The notes beneath the pieces are model-generated. The model saw nothing but the letters and a program-made list of their open reading frames with translations. It did not search any database and had not been told where the DNA came from. A DNA stretch of 64,000 bases from Metallyticus violacea (lineage: Eukaryota > Arthropoda > Insecta > Mantodea > Metallyticidae), in NCBI GenBank assembly GCA_030762175.1, contig CM060838.1:16250001-16314000 (forward strand). The letters run 5' to 3'. The position numbers and the translations under genes were made by a program. This document shows, piece after piece, positions 12,275-24,412 of the stretch. Each line of letters starts with the position of its first letter. Position 1 is the first letter of the stretch.

Positions 12275-13529
12275 CAGAGTTCTGGGTTTTGATTATGATT
12301 TCCGATTCATGTAAATACAGGAGCCCTGAGAGGGAGGTGAGGGTAGGTAACACATCTCCTTCACCTCTCAAATTATCGTTACTTTAGTTTACATACATTG
12401 TAGTCATTCATCGGAGCATGCAGGTTGGTATGCACTGAGCTATTGTGACTACAATTTTTCTTACAAGATGCACATGCACGAAGAGAAAGTAGAAATGCTG
12501 CTGTAATACGGAGAACGTAAATTGGCAGATAATGAATTATTCGAATACAATAAAGAGGTTAAGTGATTTAGTTAAACAAATGCAATGTATTGCTAGTAAA
12601 TAAAAAGTCATGCATTTACCATTTCCAAATCTGTTTTCTTGACTTAAATAGTAGAATGTGATACTTTTCTGAATAGCTCTTGGAGAGGGTAAGTGTGTTC
12701 TTGAATTAAATGTATATAGTACCATGAAAGAAAATGAAGTTCTATTCCGTATCTCCCTCATTAATGCAGATGTAAAAATTTTCTCAACAAGAATTCCCCC
12801 ACAATGTTAAAAAAATGTTTGAAACCATTTTTCATGTAAATCATCAGAATATATGTATATTGTGTGACCAAGACAAACCGAACACCCGCTATACTATTTC
12901 ATTGAAAAGATTGTATTTTTGTTCAAATGTTTGGATACTTTTTAAAAGTATTTATGCCATTTTACAGGATTTTTACTACCATTTTTTTTTAAAAACGTAG
13001 TCATCAAAATCCGGGTTCTAGTAATCTAATACAGTACAATAAAATTAAACAAAAATAACAATCTAACTATGCGCACTCCTGAAGCCCCTGTAAAATGTAA
13101 CCAACAAACAGGTGAACCATGTAAGTACATTGAAGTATAACTTGAAGAAACAGACTAAGACTCTGGGACGGGACATCATGCGTTTAATTTTCTTACGGGT
13201 TTACTTGGCTGATATGAAATGTCAAGTTATACCAAAAGAATATACAGTCAGTTTTACATTCTAACAGAAATGGTCAACGATGAGACAGACTTTTCTTTAG
13301 TCGTAAAATAGGTAAATGCAGTATCTAATGAAATACGACTATTCACTACATTTTCAGTATTGTAAAAGTCAAACAATTCACTGCAGTTACGGATGGATGG
13401 CCTCTGTCACACATTTTTTAACCAAGACATTACGGGAAAATATTAAAAAAAGTTGTACAACACACATTAGGAAAGTCTGGTATGAAAACGTTTAACTTGG
13501 GGTGAAAGTGCTTTGAGATTTATTTTTTC

Positions 13530-13812
13530 ATTGATTTATTTAAGGACGCTCTTTAACAGCTCAGGTCATCAGCGTCCCATTCAACTCAGGGCGTGAAACG
13601 GCGGACAAATTTTGCTCAGAGGTATTTCTTTCAGGCTTGAGGTTCTTTTTCGTGCCGCAAATGTACGACACGGGACCCACGGCTTTACTTCCCTTCCGAA
13701 GGAAGCCATACTTAGGATTTTTACGCCCGAAAAAATCCATCGGTCCTGGTCGGGTTCGAACCCGTGTTTTGGGTATAGGAGGCAATGGTAACCACTACAC
13801 CACCAGGACCGA
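13530..13812 (-). repeat. SINE A copy, full length
   Basis: Minus-strand copy with an intact box B (GGTTCGAACCC), the TTCCTTCGGAAGGGAAG hairpin and the GAGCGTCC end. It lies about 360 bp beyond the donor of the 25-codon exon, inside the following intron. Short open frames in both strands here are by-products of the SINE. Confidence 0.85.
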
Positions 13813-14174
13813 CGTGTGCTTTTAAATAGAATGGTGTTCTGAATCAATTGGTAAAGGACCCTATGCTCTAGAAAGGTGTCAGAATGCTTATTTAAGTATC
13901 GCTGAGTTAAAGAAAACTAATAACTAACACAATAAATGAAAGTGTAAATGAAAGTGAAATTATTTTAAGCTCTAAAACCCCATGCTTTGTTTCACTATGA
14001 GAAGCACAAAGGAAGCAAAATATCTGAAGTGTTCATTAGAAATAATAATGACAAACACTTTGGATGAAATGTCATACTATCTATATTCCTTTAGGACAGT
14101 TCTGTGCACAAATAAGCTTTGCTTCGCATTATCTGGGGCACGTTTATAGGCAGTAAAGTATCGAATAAACTTAC

Positions 14175-14249
14175 CGATTTTACGTTGTGACGAAAAAGGA
14201 TGTATCGGAGGTCGCTGGAACACTGGTAGCCTTTTACATCCAGCTGCCT
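14175..14249 (-). CDS. DPP4/6/10-like exon: 25-codon beta-propeller segment
   Basis: A 75-nt exon on the minus strand flanked by an excellent acceptor (GTCTCTTCTGTTTTGCAG|AGG) and donor (AAATCG|GTAAGTTT), phase 0 at both ends. It encodes RQLDVKGYQCSSDLRYILF followed by RHNVKS. The order S-x-D-x-x-Y-x-L, then N-V, matches the family segment in which 'S-x-S-x-D-x-x-Y-x-L-L-x-Y-N/D-V-x-x' leads into the R-H-S-Y strand. It joins the end of the previous exon (...LLVTNHTL|RQLDV...) without a gap relative to DPP10-type proteins, so probably no exon is missing between them. It is too short to stand out as an open frame; phase, splice sites and motif order support it. It lies 25.9 kb downstream of the preceding exon. 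Confidence 0.88.
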
Positions 14250-14495
14250 CTGCAAAACAGAAGAGACTGTCAACACAGACACCGGAGAACTTTTATTTTC
14301 AGACGCCACAGAGGGGAACTTCTCTTATAGTTCCACAAGGACACTGTGAAGCATTTAGCTGTTTATCAGTTAAATTACAATTTCACTTTGAAGAGCACCT
14401 TGAAGCTTCAGATATATGTATTAATAAAAACAAACAAGTAAAGAAATTTGACAGCATTTTCTTGCATTGACAAACCTAACATTTGGACATATGAA

Positions 14496-14768
14496 TGAAT
14501 GGTGTTTAACGCCCGTTTTTACTACAGAGGCGATGGACACTGATGATACATGAGATGAAATGATATATTGGGAAAAGATTTGTTTCATTAAGGAAGGAAT
14601 TGTTCCAGGCCTAAGTTTAGGGTACCTCCCCGGCATTTGCCATTTATGAGCACCGAGGAAAACCTGGAAAAAACCATGGTCAAGGAGGACAGTCTTGGCG
14701 GTATTGTAACCCCAGACCTCCCGCTCACGAGCCCGCGCCTCGTGACGACCTCGGCCACCCGTGACGGT
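14496..14768 (-). repeat. SINE B copy, near full length
   Basis: Minus-strand copy from GGTGTTTAACGCCCGTTTTT to GACCTCGGCCACCCGTGACG (plus-strand wording). Lies about 250 bp upstream of the 25-codon exon, in the preceding intron. Box B has decayed (GTAACCCCAG). Confidence 0.83.
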
Positions 14769-17700
14769 CACATTTGTACACAGTACCACTGTGAAAATAC
14801 CTAACAAATGCTGGAGTTTCCATTTTAAAAAAATTACGAAAATTTCAGTCTTACTTAAACCTTAGTGATTTGTATAATATTGTATAATAGAAGCGAATAT
14901 TTTATGAGATAAACTGTGTAAGGCATTTAATAAAATGTTAATTTGTTTTGAACTGTTGAACGTATCACAACTTGTACAGCAAGTATGACATTTTATTCAT
15001 TGAGATCTCGAAATTGAAATATTAATCATTGTTATCACTTATTTCCTCTGAACTTGGGTACTGTTCATAAATGGTGTCCTCCAAGCAAGTCTATTCCGCG
15101 CGCTTTTACTCTAACACCATGCCCATGTCCTGGTCCGTGTTTGAAGTTAATGACATTGGGAGGGTCAACTTTCAGATGAAGTTAGAAGGCTTGATGTACT
15201 GGAGGGATAAAGTCAAGTAGAGAATGGATATCTTTCACGTTTGTTGCTTTCAGTGGTATCTCTGCTTCACACAATATCCGCAATGTCTTTGGAAATTGTA
15301 TGGGGTCTTCTTAGTTTGTTACAACGGAGAATAAGATGTCGAAAAGCATATCTATTTTTATTGCGGTCATAAACTGAATCACCAAAGGTATCTAATTCAC
15401 CAAAGGTTTAAGCAATATGAATCCAAAATATTGATCATTAAAAAAAAATTTGTATTGGAAGTATTATTTATGATTTACAATTCCAATTTTGTGTTTTGAA
15501 CAATATCTTTGCTTTCTTGTGATGGCGATTATGTTCACAAATGCAATGCATGTTCTAAAGTAAGTATTTACATTATATCTCAACTTGTATAGCATTGTTT
15601 AGTTGGTTGCACTTGGAGCAAGTATCACTTTTAGGGTATTGAAAAGAAAGATTAAATTCCCTGTTGAAAACGTCCCTGTAGTGTCACTCATTTACTGATT
15701 CTTTGTCATCATCTGTACATTTTGATGCATGTAAATCGTACATATTTTACATTAAGCTCCAGGAAATGTACTTTCTATCACTATGGCTTCAATAGGAAGA
15801 GAATTTTATGGCAGAGTTATTAGTTAAAGAAATTTATGTCTCTCTTGGTTCTCCGAGCTAAGCCTTTGCGAGTTTTAGCTCGGGTAAATTAACAACTGCG
15901 ATATACAAAACAACCCTCTGGAAGATTTGAAACAAAATATTCGTCAGGAAATAGCCAGCATTACTCAACGTGAACTTACTTAAATAAAAACTTCCCAATT
16001 AATCATTTTATTTCATGCATCATGTAACGGACGTTAAAACACCATTAAAAGTGCACATCTCTGTGAGATCAAAAAAACTAAACAAAATAATATATACGGG
16101 TTGTGTTTGCTGTATTCAGAAACTTCAAGGTTATTCTCTTGGACCTGTCGACAGATCAAGTACAGTCACGAGTAATGTGTATTTGATTTTACGATTACGC
16201 TATGAGCAGAGTAATGGTATAATAAGAACGACAAAAGTGAGATAAACTTCTATAGGCCTAATACAAAATTACTTTAAGATAAATCCAAGTCTTGGGCACT
16301 AACTACAATGATATAATTGGCTATGCTAGTTCATTGTGTTAGAAGAGGCGGAATTATGAACTAAGGACTATGAACCCCCCATTTGTTTGCCAAGTCCTTG
16401 ATCCACACCATGGATTATGCCTTTCTGACTCTCGCCACGGCCCTCTGAGTTTGAGTACAACTACAATAAGCTGGTGAGGAAGCAAACAAAAACCTTTAGA
16501 TTATTTGCGGAAACAGCGCCTTCAACCCTCCCTTTGGTTCCTGGCTCTAGCTTTATACTTCTTGCATCCAATTCGGGCACAAGAAATGGGGAGGACACGC
16601 ACATGGTCAAGGTCAACAAGTGTTGCGTTCACAGCTGATCTAATCAATGCTATGTTGTTAGTTTACCTAATTCCCCGAGTTTTCTGTGCCTTTATAAAAT
16701 AAGCTACTTAGTACCTTGCTTTCTTCCACATTTTTCATGTGTGCTCACCAACTGTTTCAATAATAAAACTTCCTTTAAACATATGACAATTCTATATTGT
16801 TTCATATACACTTCGCAACACGAAATCTGTGTCAGTAAATGAGACAGCGCAATTAACTGTAGTACTGTTCAGTAGTACTGCTGCCTTTATATTTTTATTC
16901 CTAACTTTTGTATTTTATGTAAAAAAAAAAAAAACTATTTGGCTCAATCAATTTACCTACACTATATTTTTTTTTCAAGTTTGAACTTTGCTCTTAAGTT
17001 ATGAGTTTTTGCTCTTATCTTGTATTATTTTAAATCTTAGTTTTTGTAAATTAATGTATATAATAAGAAGCTGTTTTAATTCTACTTTTGACCCTGCTCA
17101 GAGTATCATGTTTTCAAAAGAAAATTAAATGATTGATTGATTCACAACATTATATCAAGTTGTGTCTGTATGACTATACATATAAGATATCCGCAATAAT
17201 CTGCAGTATTGTGTTAACACCTTGCTTGGCCAATATGTACCTATTTACTAGTTCAGAACTAGTTTCCAACCAATTTGTGCAGAAAATGGGAATAGCGATA
17301 TAAGTTCATTTCGCTTGAGCAGTTTGTACTTTATAACAATAGTAAAATGTTCGGGCGTTTACTACGATAGTGTCATAGCTGCAAAAATTATGGAAAAAGA
17401 GAAGAAGTTTCTCCTACAAAGAAACCAGATTTGATTATTCTAATGGACCAAACGAGCAACCTCTTAATTCTGATATTTGACGACCCATACAGTTCCGTGT
17501 AGCTCTAGACTCTCAACGGTATCTTATATGTACTGGATAACATGCTCCAAAGCCAATTGACTGCTACAGTTATAATATTCTTGCTGCCGAGAGACTGCGT
17601 CATTCCGCACCGAAAATTGTCAGTATGTATTCTTCGTTCTTGACTTGAAACTAAAGGAGAAAAATCAGCAGAAAAATAAGTGCATTTCATTTTAAAAAGT

Positions 17701-17787
17701 AGTACAGACAAAGAACATTTTAATAACTAACAAAACAGTATTGCTGCTTATTACAAGCTATTACTGACACTTTAGTTAATTAAATAC

Positions 17788-18540
17788 GAGGGCTATTAAA
17801 AAAAGAATAATTATATTTGATTTGACAACATACTTTTAATTATCCTCATAATTTTGATAAAGTAGCCTCGATGAATGCAATGCATCTGACCCAGTATTTC
17901 TGACAATTTTCAAAGATATTCTGGAAAACTTTTTTATCGGTCCTTAAGAAGCACCTCCGCAGCCTTCGCTCTGTTTCTGATGATGCAAAATGCCTCCCAG
18001 GAAAAGGTTTCCTCATTTTAGGGTAAAGGAAAAGCCAAAGCTAAATCAAAACTATAGGAACCTTCAAATTAATTTTTGTAAGATATTTAGAAATAACATT
18101 TGCGCTATGGGATCATGCATTATCGTATTGCAGCATTCCAGTTTGTTGCTCGGAAATGTGGTCTTAAGCGTGTGATATGATCTTGCAGAGTGTTCACGAC
18201 ATCTCTATAGTACTGCTGTGTTTACAGTTGCGACCTGCAAGTAAATCATTCGTTGAATATAAAAAAGTTAGATGATCACGACTTTTCCAGGAGAAGTAAT
18301 CACTTTTATTCATTTTTATGTTGGCGATGGTGCAGATTTCCACATAGAGTTTACCTGTTTGCTCTCAGAATGGAAATGATATAGCAAAGTTTCACCAGGA
18401 ATTATTATTTTTGAAAGAAACTCCGCATCTTCCTGTGACATCTCTTCAATTATTTTATTAGGTCAAAAGCAGAACTTGAGAGCAGTTTATTGTTCGTCGC
18501 CTGTAATTTCCATGTAGCTATAGGCGGAACTGAATATGTC
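17788..18540 (-). mobile_element. mariner-family transposase relic with one terminal repeat
   Basis: The element begins at 17788 with ACGAGGGCTATTAAAAAAAG, a typical mariner terminal inverted repeat. The minus strand then carries, in decayed frames, pieces of a DDE transposase: NTLQDHITRLRPHFRATNW (18110-18230), a W-L-F-L-Y-P-K-M-R-K-P-F stretch (18000-18040) corresponding to the segment after S-P-D-L-A-P-S-D, and FQNIFENCQKYWVRCIAFIE (17880-17940), the W-x-x-C-I C-terminus. Many stops and frameshifts; the matching right-hand terminal repeat was not found. Non-functional. Confidence 0.75.
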
Positions 18541-19001
18541 TCAACTTTTACACCTGTCACAGACGGGAACTGGAAGTGACAACAATAAAACTAGTACTAG
18601 TACTACTTGCACTATACAATTGAAACTAACAAAATACTGTATATTTAAATTTTAGCGCTATAAACTATTATGATTATCCTTTATGGTACAACCCTCACAC
18701 AAAGTTTATCCTTCATTCCCTTGATATAAAGTCAATAACAGTTAATCATACTGTTAACACTCACATGTGCTTCTTTTGCATTTAAATAATTTCCACTGTC
18801 CATACATTCAGTATTATTTCATTAAATCAATGTAATGAACACAATCAATATTCTAAAAACGAAACATTATAAAAAAACAAAAATGAGGTATAACTTTTGC
18901 CAGTTTGCAATTAAAGGAAGTATCCAGGGTTTTAGAAGTAAGATAGTTCTACTTGAAGAACTGCACAATGATTTTGGGATATAAGTAGTTCAACTGGTTT
19001 T

Positions 19002-19296
19002 TTTTATTTGTTTTATTTACGCACGCTCTTTAACATCTCAAGTCATCAAACGTCCCATTCAATTCAGGGCGTGAAAGGGCCGTTAAGTTTTACTCAGAGG
19101 CCTCTTTCTTCATGCTTGAGGTTCTTTTTCTTGCCGTAAATTTAGACACGGGATCCACGGCTTTACTTCCCTTCCGAAGAAAGCCATACTTAGGATTTTT
19201 ACGCCCGAAAAAAATCCATCGATCCTGGCTGGGATTGAACCCACGATCTTGGGTTTAGGAGACGTGGTATAGTTACCACTGCTCCACCAGGATCGA
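19002..19296 (-). repeat. SINE A copy, diverged
   Basis: Minus-strand copy with the same body as 13530-13812. The tRNA-like head is changed (GATCCTGGTGGAGCAGTGG; box B GGTTCAATCCC). Confidence 0.82.
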
Positions 19297-20734
19297 CTTC
19301 AATTGGTGACACCACGGGGATATGATCCATCATATGTCAGCAAGGTAGCATGTAAGGCATTCGCGAACAATTATGGCCAAATGCTGAAATGGCTTCAAGT
19401 CAAGCCGAAATAAACCAAAGAAGAATGAAGTGATTGAAACAGGTTATTAGTTTTAGTCCAATAATACATTTTAACATGTTATAAGCGTATAGAACATGAA
19501 AAATTAGTTAATGATCATTCTGGAACACAGTATTACTCACCGCTATGAAAAGCAATAAAAATAAGATAGACAATGGATCAGAAACTCACAAGTTGTTAGG
19601 TTCAATTTTAAAGACTTAATAAAAAAGTTAGGTGAGTATACGTTAACTAACTATAAATGTTAAGCATGCAGAAGCAAAACAGAATAGTAAAACTTCGAAA
19701 CTGCACTTAACAGAGAGCGCTCACATTTTCATTTTCTTGACAAAACCTGTAAACAGAGAAGGTAAGAAAAAAGTAGCTCAACTGTATTGACATCTCGGCC
19801 AAGAAAGCAGGGAGATTATTCATTCTCTCCTTTAGGAGGAATCAAACTAGGTTTCTTTGTAGGGGGAAGCTGATGCTGATTTTTGCAGCTATAACACTGT
19901 CGTAATAAACACCGGGACGTTTTATTGTTGTCATAAAATACAAACTGCTTAACCGGAATGAACTTGTATTGCTATTCCGAACAATGCAAAACAATAAAGC
20001 TTACTGAATGACGCAGACGTCCTAATCTCACAAGAGGTGAAACAGAACAGAAAGTGCGTCTTAGGTAATAAAATACTTAGGAATACATTAAGAAAGTCAG
20101 TTCTATGTATTAATTACATTGTTAACCAGAAATTATATCAACATAAAATATTACAATGTATATTAAAATAATTTTTAATGTATTGTAAAAATGGTTGAAT
20201 AGGAATCATATATTTATACGGAAATACGCTTGAAAATTAACCCCAATTTGGATTTCTTCTTCTTACATTTTGCTTTCTATGGATGGAAGTAGAGGCTTTC
20301 GGATATTCTTTGTAAACACTTTTTTTTTGTTTATTTGATTATATAGCATAGCATCTAGTGGTCGCATTAGACTATAAACAATTAGTATATAAACTCCCTT
20401 TACGCATAGAATGTCTTTATGAACATCGAATAAAATGACATTAAAAAACGTGAGATGAAACTACAGAATGCATCGACTTGATCAAAACCATCTAGATTAC
20501 GCGGATCGGATCGATCGGACGAGTTTTACCGAACTGCTATGTTGGCATTAGGTCTAACGCCACTCAGTGTCATTTGATCGGGTGTCTAATCCTAGAGTAA
20601 AGTCTGTTAAGAGTGCTAAATGACAACATTAGGCAAAATTATTCAATTAAACGAGTGTTCATGATTTGTACGTTTGAACCAAACCCGTTCATGCTCAGAG
20701 AATTATTTGGGGAAAATTCCCATGTTTTATTTAT

Positions 20735-20994
20735 TTTTAATAGTGTTTAACGCTTTTTTTACTGCTACTGAGGCACCACAGATGGTGGACACTGATGGTA
20801 CATGAGATGAAATGATATATTGGGAAAGGATTTTTTTTAGGAAGGAAACGTTCCAGTCTTAAGTTTAAGGTACCTCCACGGTTGCCATTTATTAGGACTG
20901 AAAAAACCTATCAGGAAGGCTATCCCGGCGCAAATCGAACCTCAGTCCCCCCGCTCACGAATCCGCGCCTTACGACCTCGGCCACCCGTGGCGG
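20735..20994 (-). repeat. SINE B copy
   Basis: Minus-strand copy with a well-kept head (GACCTCGGCCACCCGTGGCG on the plus strand) and the GTGTTTAACGC tail end. Small deletions in the middle. Confidence 0.82.
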
Positions 20995-22424
20995 TAAATA
21001 AATTCCCACTTGATGAACTACCAAGTCGTAATGTAATTCATAAATTAGATAATAGCTATACTTTCTGGAAGATAATTAGAAGGTAAGAAGATGGTGCCAG
21101 AAATGTGTGAAAAATGAAGGCGTACAGTTCAAGCATCTCCTTGTGTTCATTGGTGAGTACCAAAATTTGTAAGTGCTTAGGATTTATTAGAATATCGCTC
21201 TAGTAGTGTTGCCCCGCCCGTCCACCCTGATTCGAGTGTAGCTCTGCTGGCCATGAGCGATGGCTTCTCTGCCGATTCAATCCATGCCGCCGCGTCGTTC
21301 ATCGGAAAACTTGTGTTTAATAAAATAATAAGCGTCTTTCTCTTAAACTAATTTTCTAATTATTTGCATATAGTTTTATTTTGGTCGAGCAGCAACTGTT
21401 TCCGTATCAGTAACATATTAAGATTTCAAATTAGAATTCGTCCCTTTCAATCAACGACCATCTTGAATTATACATACACTTTATTATATGACTAAACGAT
21501 TCTATTAGGTAATGAATTAACTGGGAAATTTAAAAGGCTCATATTCTACTAGCACAACAGAGCATTTTTAAACTTATATCAGTGCATTCCTCTGTAGTGA
21601 GGTTGCAATTCACTTAATGCTGGCGGAGATGTTGCCTATAGATCGCGGCGCTATTGTAGAACATACTGGGTTCTTGCATCCAATAGCCTACAGCCCCTAG
21701 TTGCTATTCAAAGCTCTAATAATAAAACATTGAGAAGACTGTTCGTAAATAATTTGCGCTGTTTGCGATGCTAGAGGTAATATGTAGTTTTTAATGCGTA
21801 ATTAACACAGTACTAAAACCATTTACAGCTGCGACTATATTCTGTGTAGTCCTTGAACAATGAAGCGAGTTTAGTTGTACAAAAAAAAAAAAAGTTTAAC
21901 AGAATTTTACTAACGAAACGTCGCAGTAAAAGAGTTTATATATAATTTTCAAATCACAGAGCTACTGTTTTATTTTCACTTCACAGCAAGGCTACAAATA
22001 AGAGAATTTGGTTCTTTACACCGCAAAATTTGAATGCCCTTTTAAGAAAGCAGTAAATATGCTCTCCTCCCTTTTAGTTTATCTCTTGGGTTTTGCGGCC
22101 GGCTGTTGTGGATTGAATGAACGAAAAGAAAACGCGTGGATAACTATAAAAGCAGGGAGGCATGTATAAAATGGCGCGACTTTACGAAACGTTGCTGCCG
22201 ATTAGGTCGAGCTACGTTTCATTGAACAAAGCAGTGAATCGATGCCTCCTGATATTTACATATTAAGTGGTGGCGTGATATTATCGCTCGCAAACGGTGC
22301 CACAATACGTAACAAAAGAAAACTGATTACTGTGTGTGATGTAGTTCTAAATTAGTCTATAATAATTACAATAAAGTATAAATTACTTCAGTATAAAATA
22401 TGTGGGTAGTTCAATATTAAAAAG

Positions 22425-22880
22425 AACAATTTCAATCTTTCAACGTCTTTATTTTTCTACATAAAAAGTTCAACACACTTTCTCCAAGGTTTCTCCAGAT
22501 TCTGGTTCATGATTCGTGGATGTGGATTTCTTCAAAGCACTCAAAATACTCGTTTACCTTCCATGACTTCTCCATTTTATTTTATGTCCAGCCAGGAAAT
22601 GTTTACATAGGGTAAACCTAGGGAGCAAGATCAGTTGAGTAGTGCGGATGCTAAAGCATTTATAAATTTTTCCTGAACGATGCGACTTGAACACTCTGGT
22701 GCATTGTTATTGCGAAACGAATTTTTGGCCATTTTCGGACCTTTTTCCGCAATCGCTTTCTTCAGTCTCTCCAAAATAATGTGTACTATTCTTCAGTAAT
22801 GTTTTATTTCCCCTTATCCTAGTATTAAACCAAAAGAATTAATTTTGCATTTCAAAAAACTGAAGGCATCGAACTCATTT
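22425..22880 (-). mobile_element. mariner-family transposase relic
   Basis: The minus strand at 22690-22790 reads ERLKKAIAEKGPKMAKNSF followed by R-N-N-N-A-P, the mariner pattern leading to the second catalytic aspartate (F-H-x-D-N-A-P-x-H); the aspartate is asparagine here. The C-terminal end near 22440-22510 reads NQNLEKPWRKCVELFM, equivalent to 'x-L-x-x-R-W-x-K-C-I-x-x-x-G-D-Y'. The middle part (S-P-D-L-A-P-S-D region) is badly decayed. No terminal repeats were recognised. Confidence 0.7.
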
Positions 22881-24349
22881 CTTTTTGGAGAATGCCCGCC
22901 TCGCGCTGTTCACTGTTTAAACTGCTGTTTTGTTTGCGGCGTATAGTAATGAATTCGCGTTTCCTCCATAGTCACAAAACATCGTAAAATTGGTTGGATA
23001 TTTCTTAAATATAGAGACAAATAAAGGCAGGGCAGAATAAGAGTATTAGAAAATGATGAACTTCATAGAACTCAGTGTCACGTAACATAATTCAACGTGA
23101 TTCCTCCGAGTTGCTTTTTAACTTTCTACGTCACTGTATTTCTAAATATGATTCCAGATCAAATTAAGGCTAAAAAAATTGTCTTTAAAGTACTCCAAAA
23201 ATATAAAAACTTTGTATTGTTTGTAATAAAATAAACATTTTCCAGATTTGGGGAAAGTGAATGGTTCTAGTCACAGAACTGATGCAACTTTATATCGCCG
23301 TCATCGTGCAGGTCAAAGGCCTTACAAACCCTTCGGTTGGAATGCATTACGATTGGTACAAACAGAATAGGTAGCCTTCACGGTAATGCAAGAGGCCAGT
23401 ATGTAAAATGAAATCCATATCCCAGTCGATATCTGCGCCAGATATCGTCACTAGAATCCGCAGCAACCAGCGTAGAATGTGAAGACTTTTCTTAAAAATG
23501 TATTTATTTATGAATCTGTGCGCCTGTGTGGTGAGCAGTCATTCGCCATAAGAAGTACATTTTCCGAATTAATCACCCTGTTCTAAAGGAGAGTTAAATG
23601 GGCACAAAAAGAAACACATGCGACTCATTCTGTAAGTATATCTATCGGTAGAATTATATAATTTTAATGACGATGTAAATCGTGAGTTTAAAATGATAAT
23701 TTCTTATATATAGCTACTAGGGTCCGAGATCGAATATTTGCCTAGCAGTTCCTGCATAAAAACGAGCTCATATCAGGCAGATGAGAATAGTTAGGAAGAC
23801 AAAACGCTATTGGAAAGCCAAACTACAGATCTGCACGGTCGTCCCACTCTCCTTACCCGAAGTCATTTTGCTCGATGACAATATTCATCTCCATTCTGCG
23901 GGCTGACACATAATTCAGACTTGCAAACTGGGACAGGAAACGCCTTGAGCGCTTGTCATGGACAATCTGACCGCAGCGACATGCACGTCTCTTTTCTGGG
24001 ATGGAGTTCCACGAGGAATAAAATATATTCTCAAGATATACTATTCCTTTTGCAGAGGTTGTGGAAAGTATATATAAAACGAAACTTGCATGCCATAATG
24101 ACTCATTAAGTATTCAGGATCGAATATTTTTTGGAACAAGACATGTGAATGAAGGACATTTTTGGAGAGATTTCCCTCATTTTGTAAAAATACACCCAAT
24201 ATGGTAGAGATAACGCGGCTGCTAAATTCTAATTATTTGCATAGACCAACATTTCACAGCTAGCGGCTATGGGGCAGTCTTTCTAATGCGTCGAAGGAAC
24301 AATATCTGCTAAATTATATTTGAAAGGAGGGGGGCGAGAGAACAAATAA

Positions 24350-24412
24350 TATCGTGCTGGAGTCGAACATGGATCGTCTTAGTAGAAGACGAGCGGTCTA
24401 ACTGCTGGCAGT
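24350..24412 (-). repeat. tRNA-like fragment
   Basis: The minus strand reads AGCAGTTAGACCGCTCGTCT, then CATGTTCGACTCCAGCACG, resembling the D arm to T arm of a tRNA with a box B. The 5' acceptor side is missing; likely a relic of another tRNA-derived repeat. Confidence 0.35.

Larger units (their letters stand above)
1626..14174 (-). other. Intron of about 12.5 kb in the DPP-like gene
   Basis: Between the acceptor at 1626 and the donor at 14174. Contents recognised: LINE relics at 2384-2870 and 6665-7565, SINE B at 3597-3876 and 5399-5533, SINE A at 13530-13812, a poly(T) tract, an (AAT)n/(ATG)n microsatellite, a 50-bp tandem duplication at 5846, a probable LTR-element 5' end at about 11700-12274, and an unexplained open frame at 9462-9650. 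The remaining stretches (about 4000-5380, 5950-6660, 7570-9460, 9660-11690 and 12280-13520) are AT-rich and show nothing I can name. Confidence 0.75.

Noticed and set aside
13561..13847. Overlapping frames on both strands with P-x-T-R-V-R-T-R-P-G
   Set aside because: Translations of SINE A; the same peptide appears at 52290-52508.
14421..14807. 128-residue minus-strand frame, the longest in the window
   Set aside because: It runs through a SINE B copy and reads the repeat in translation; similar peptides appear at other SINE B copies (3632, 59595).
22140..22290. TATA-like motifs ATAACTATAAAAGCAG and GTATAAAATGG as a nested promoter
   Set aside because: TATA-like strings are frequent in AT-rich DNA, and no first exon or open frame follows on the plus strand.
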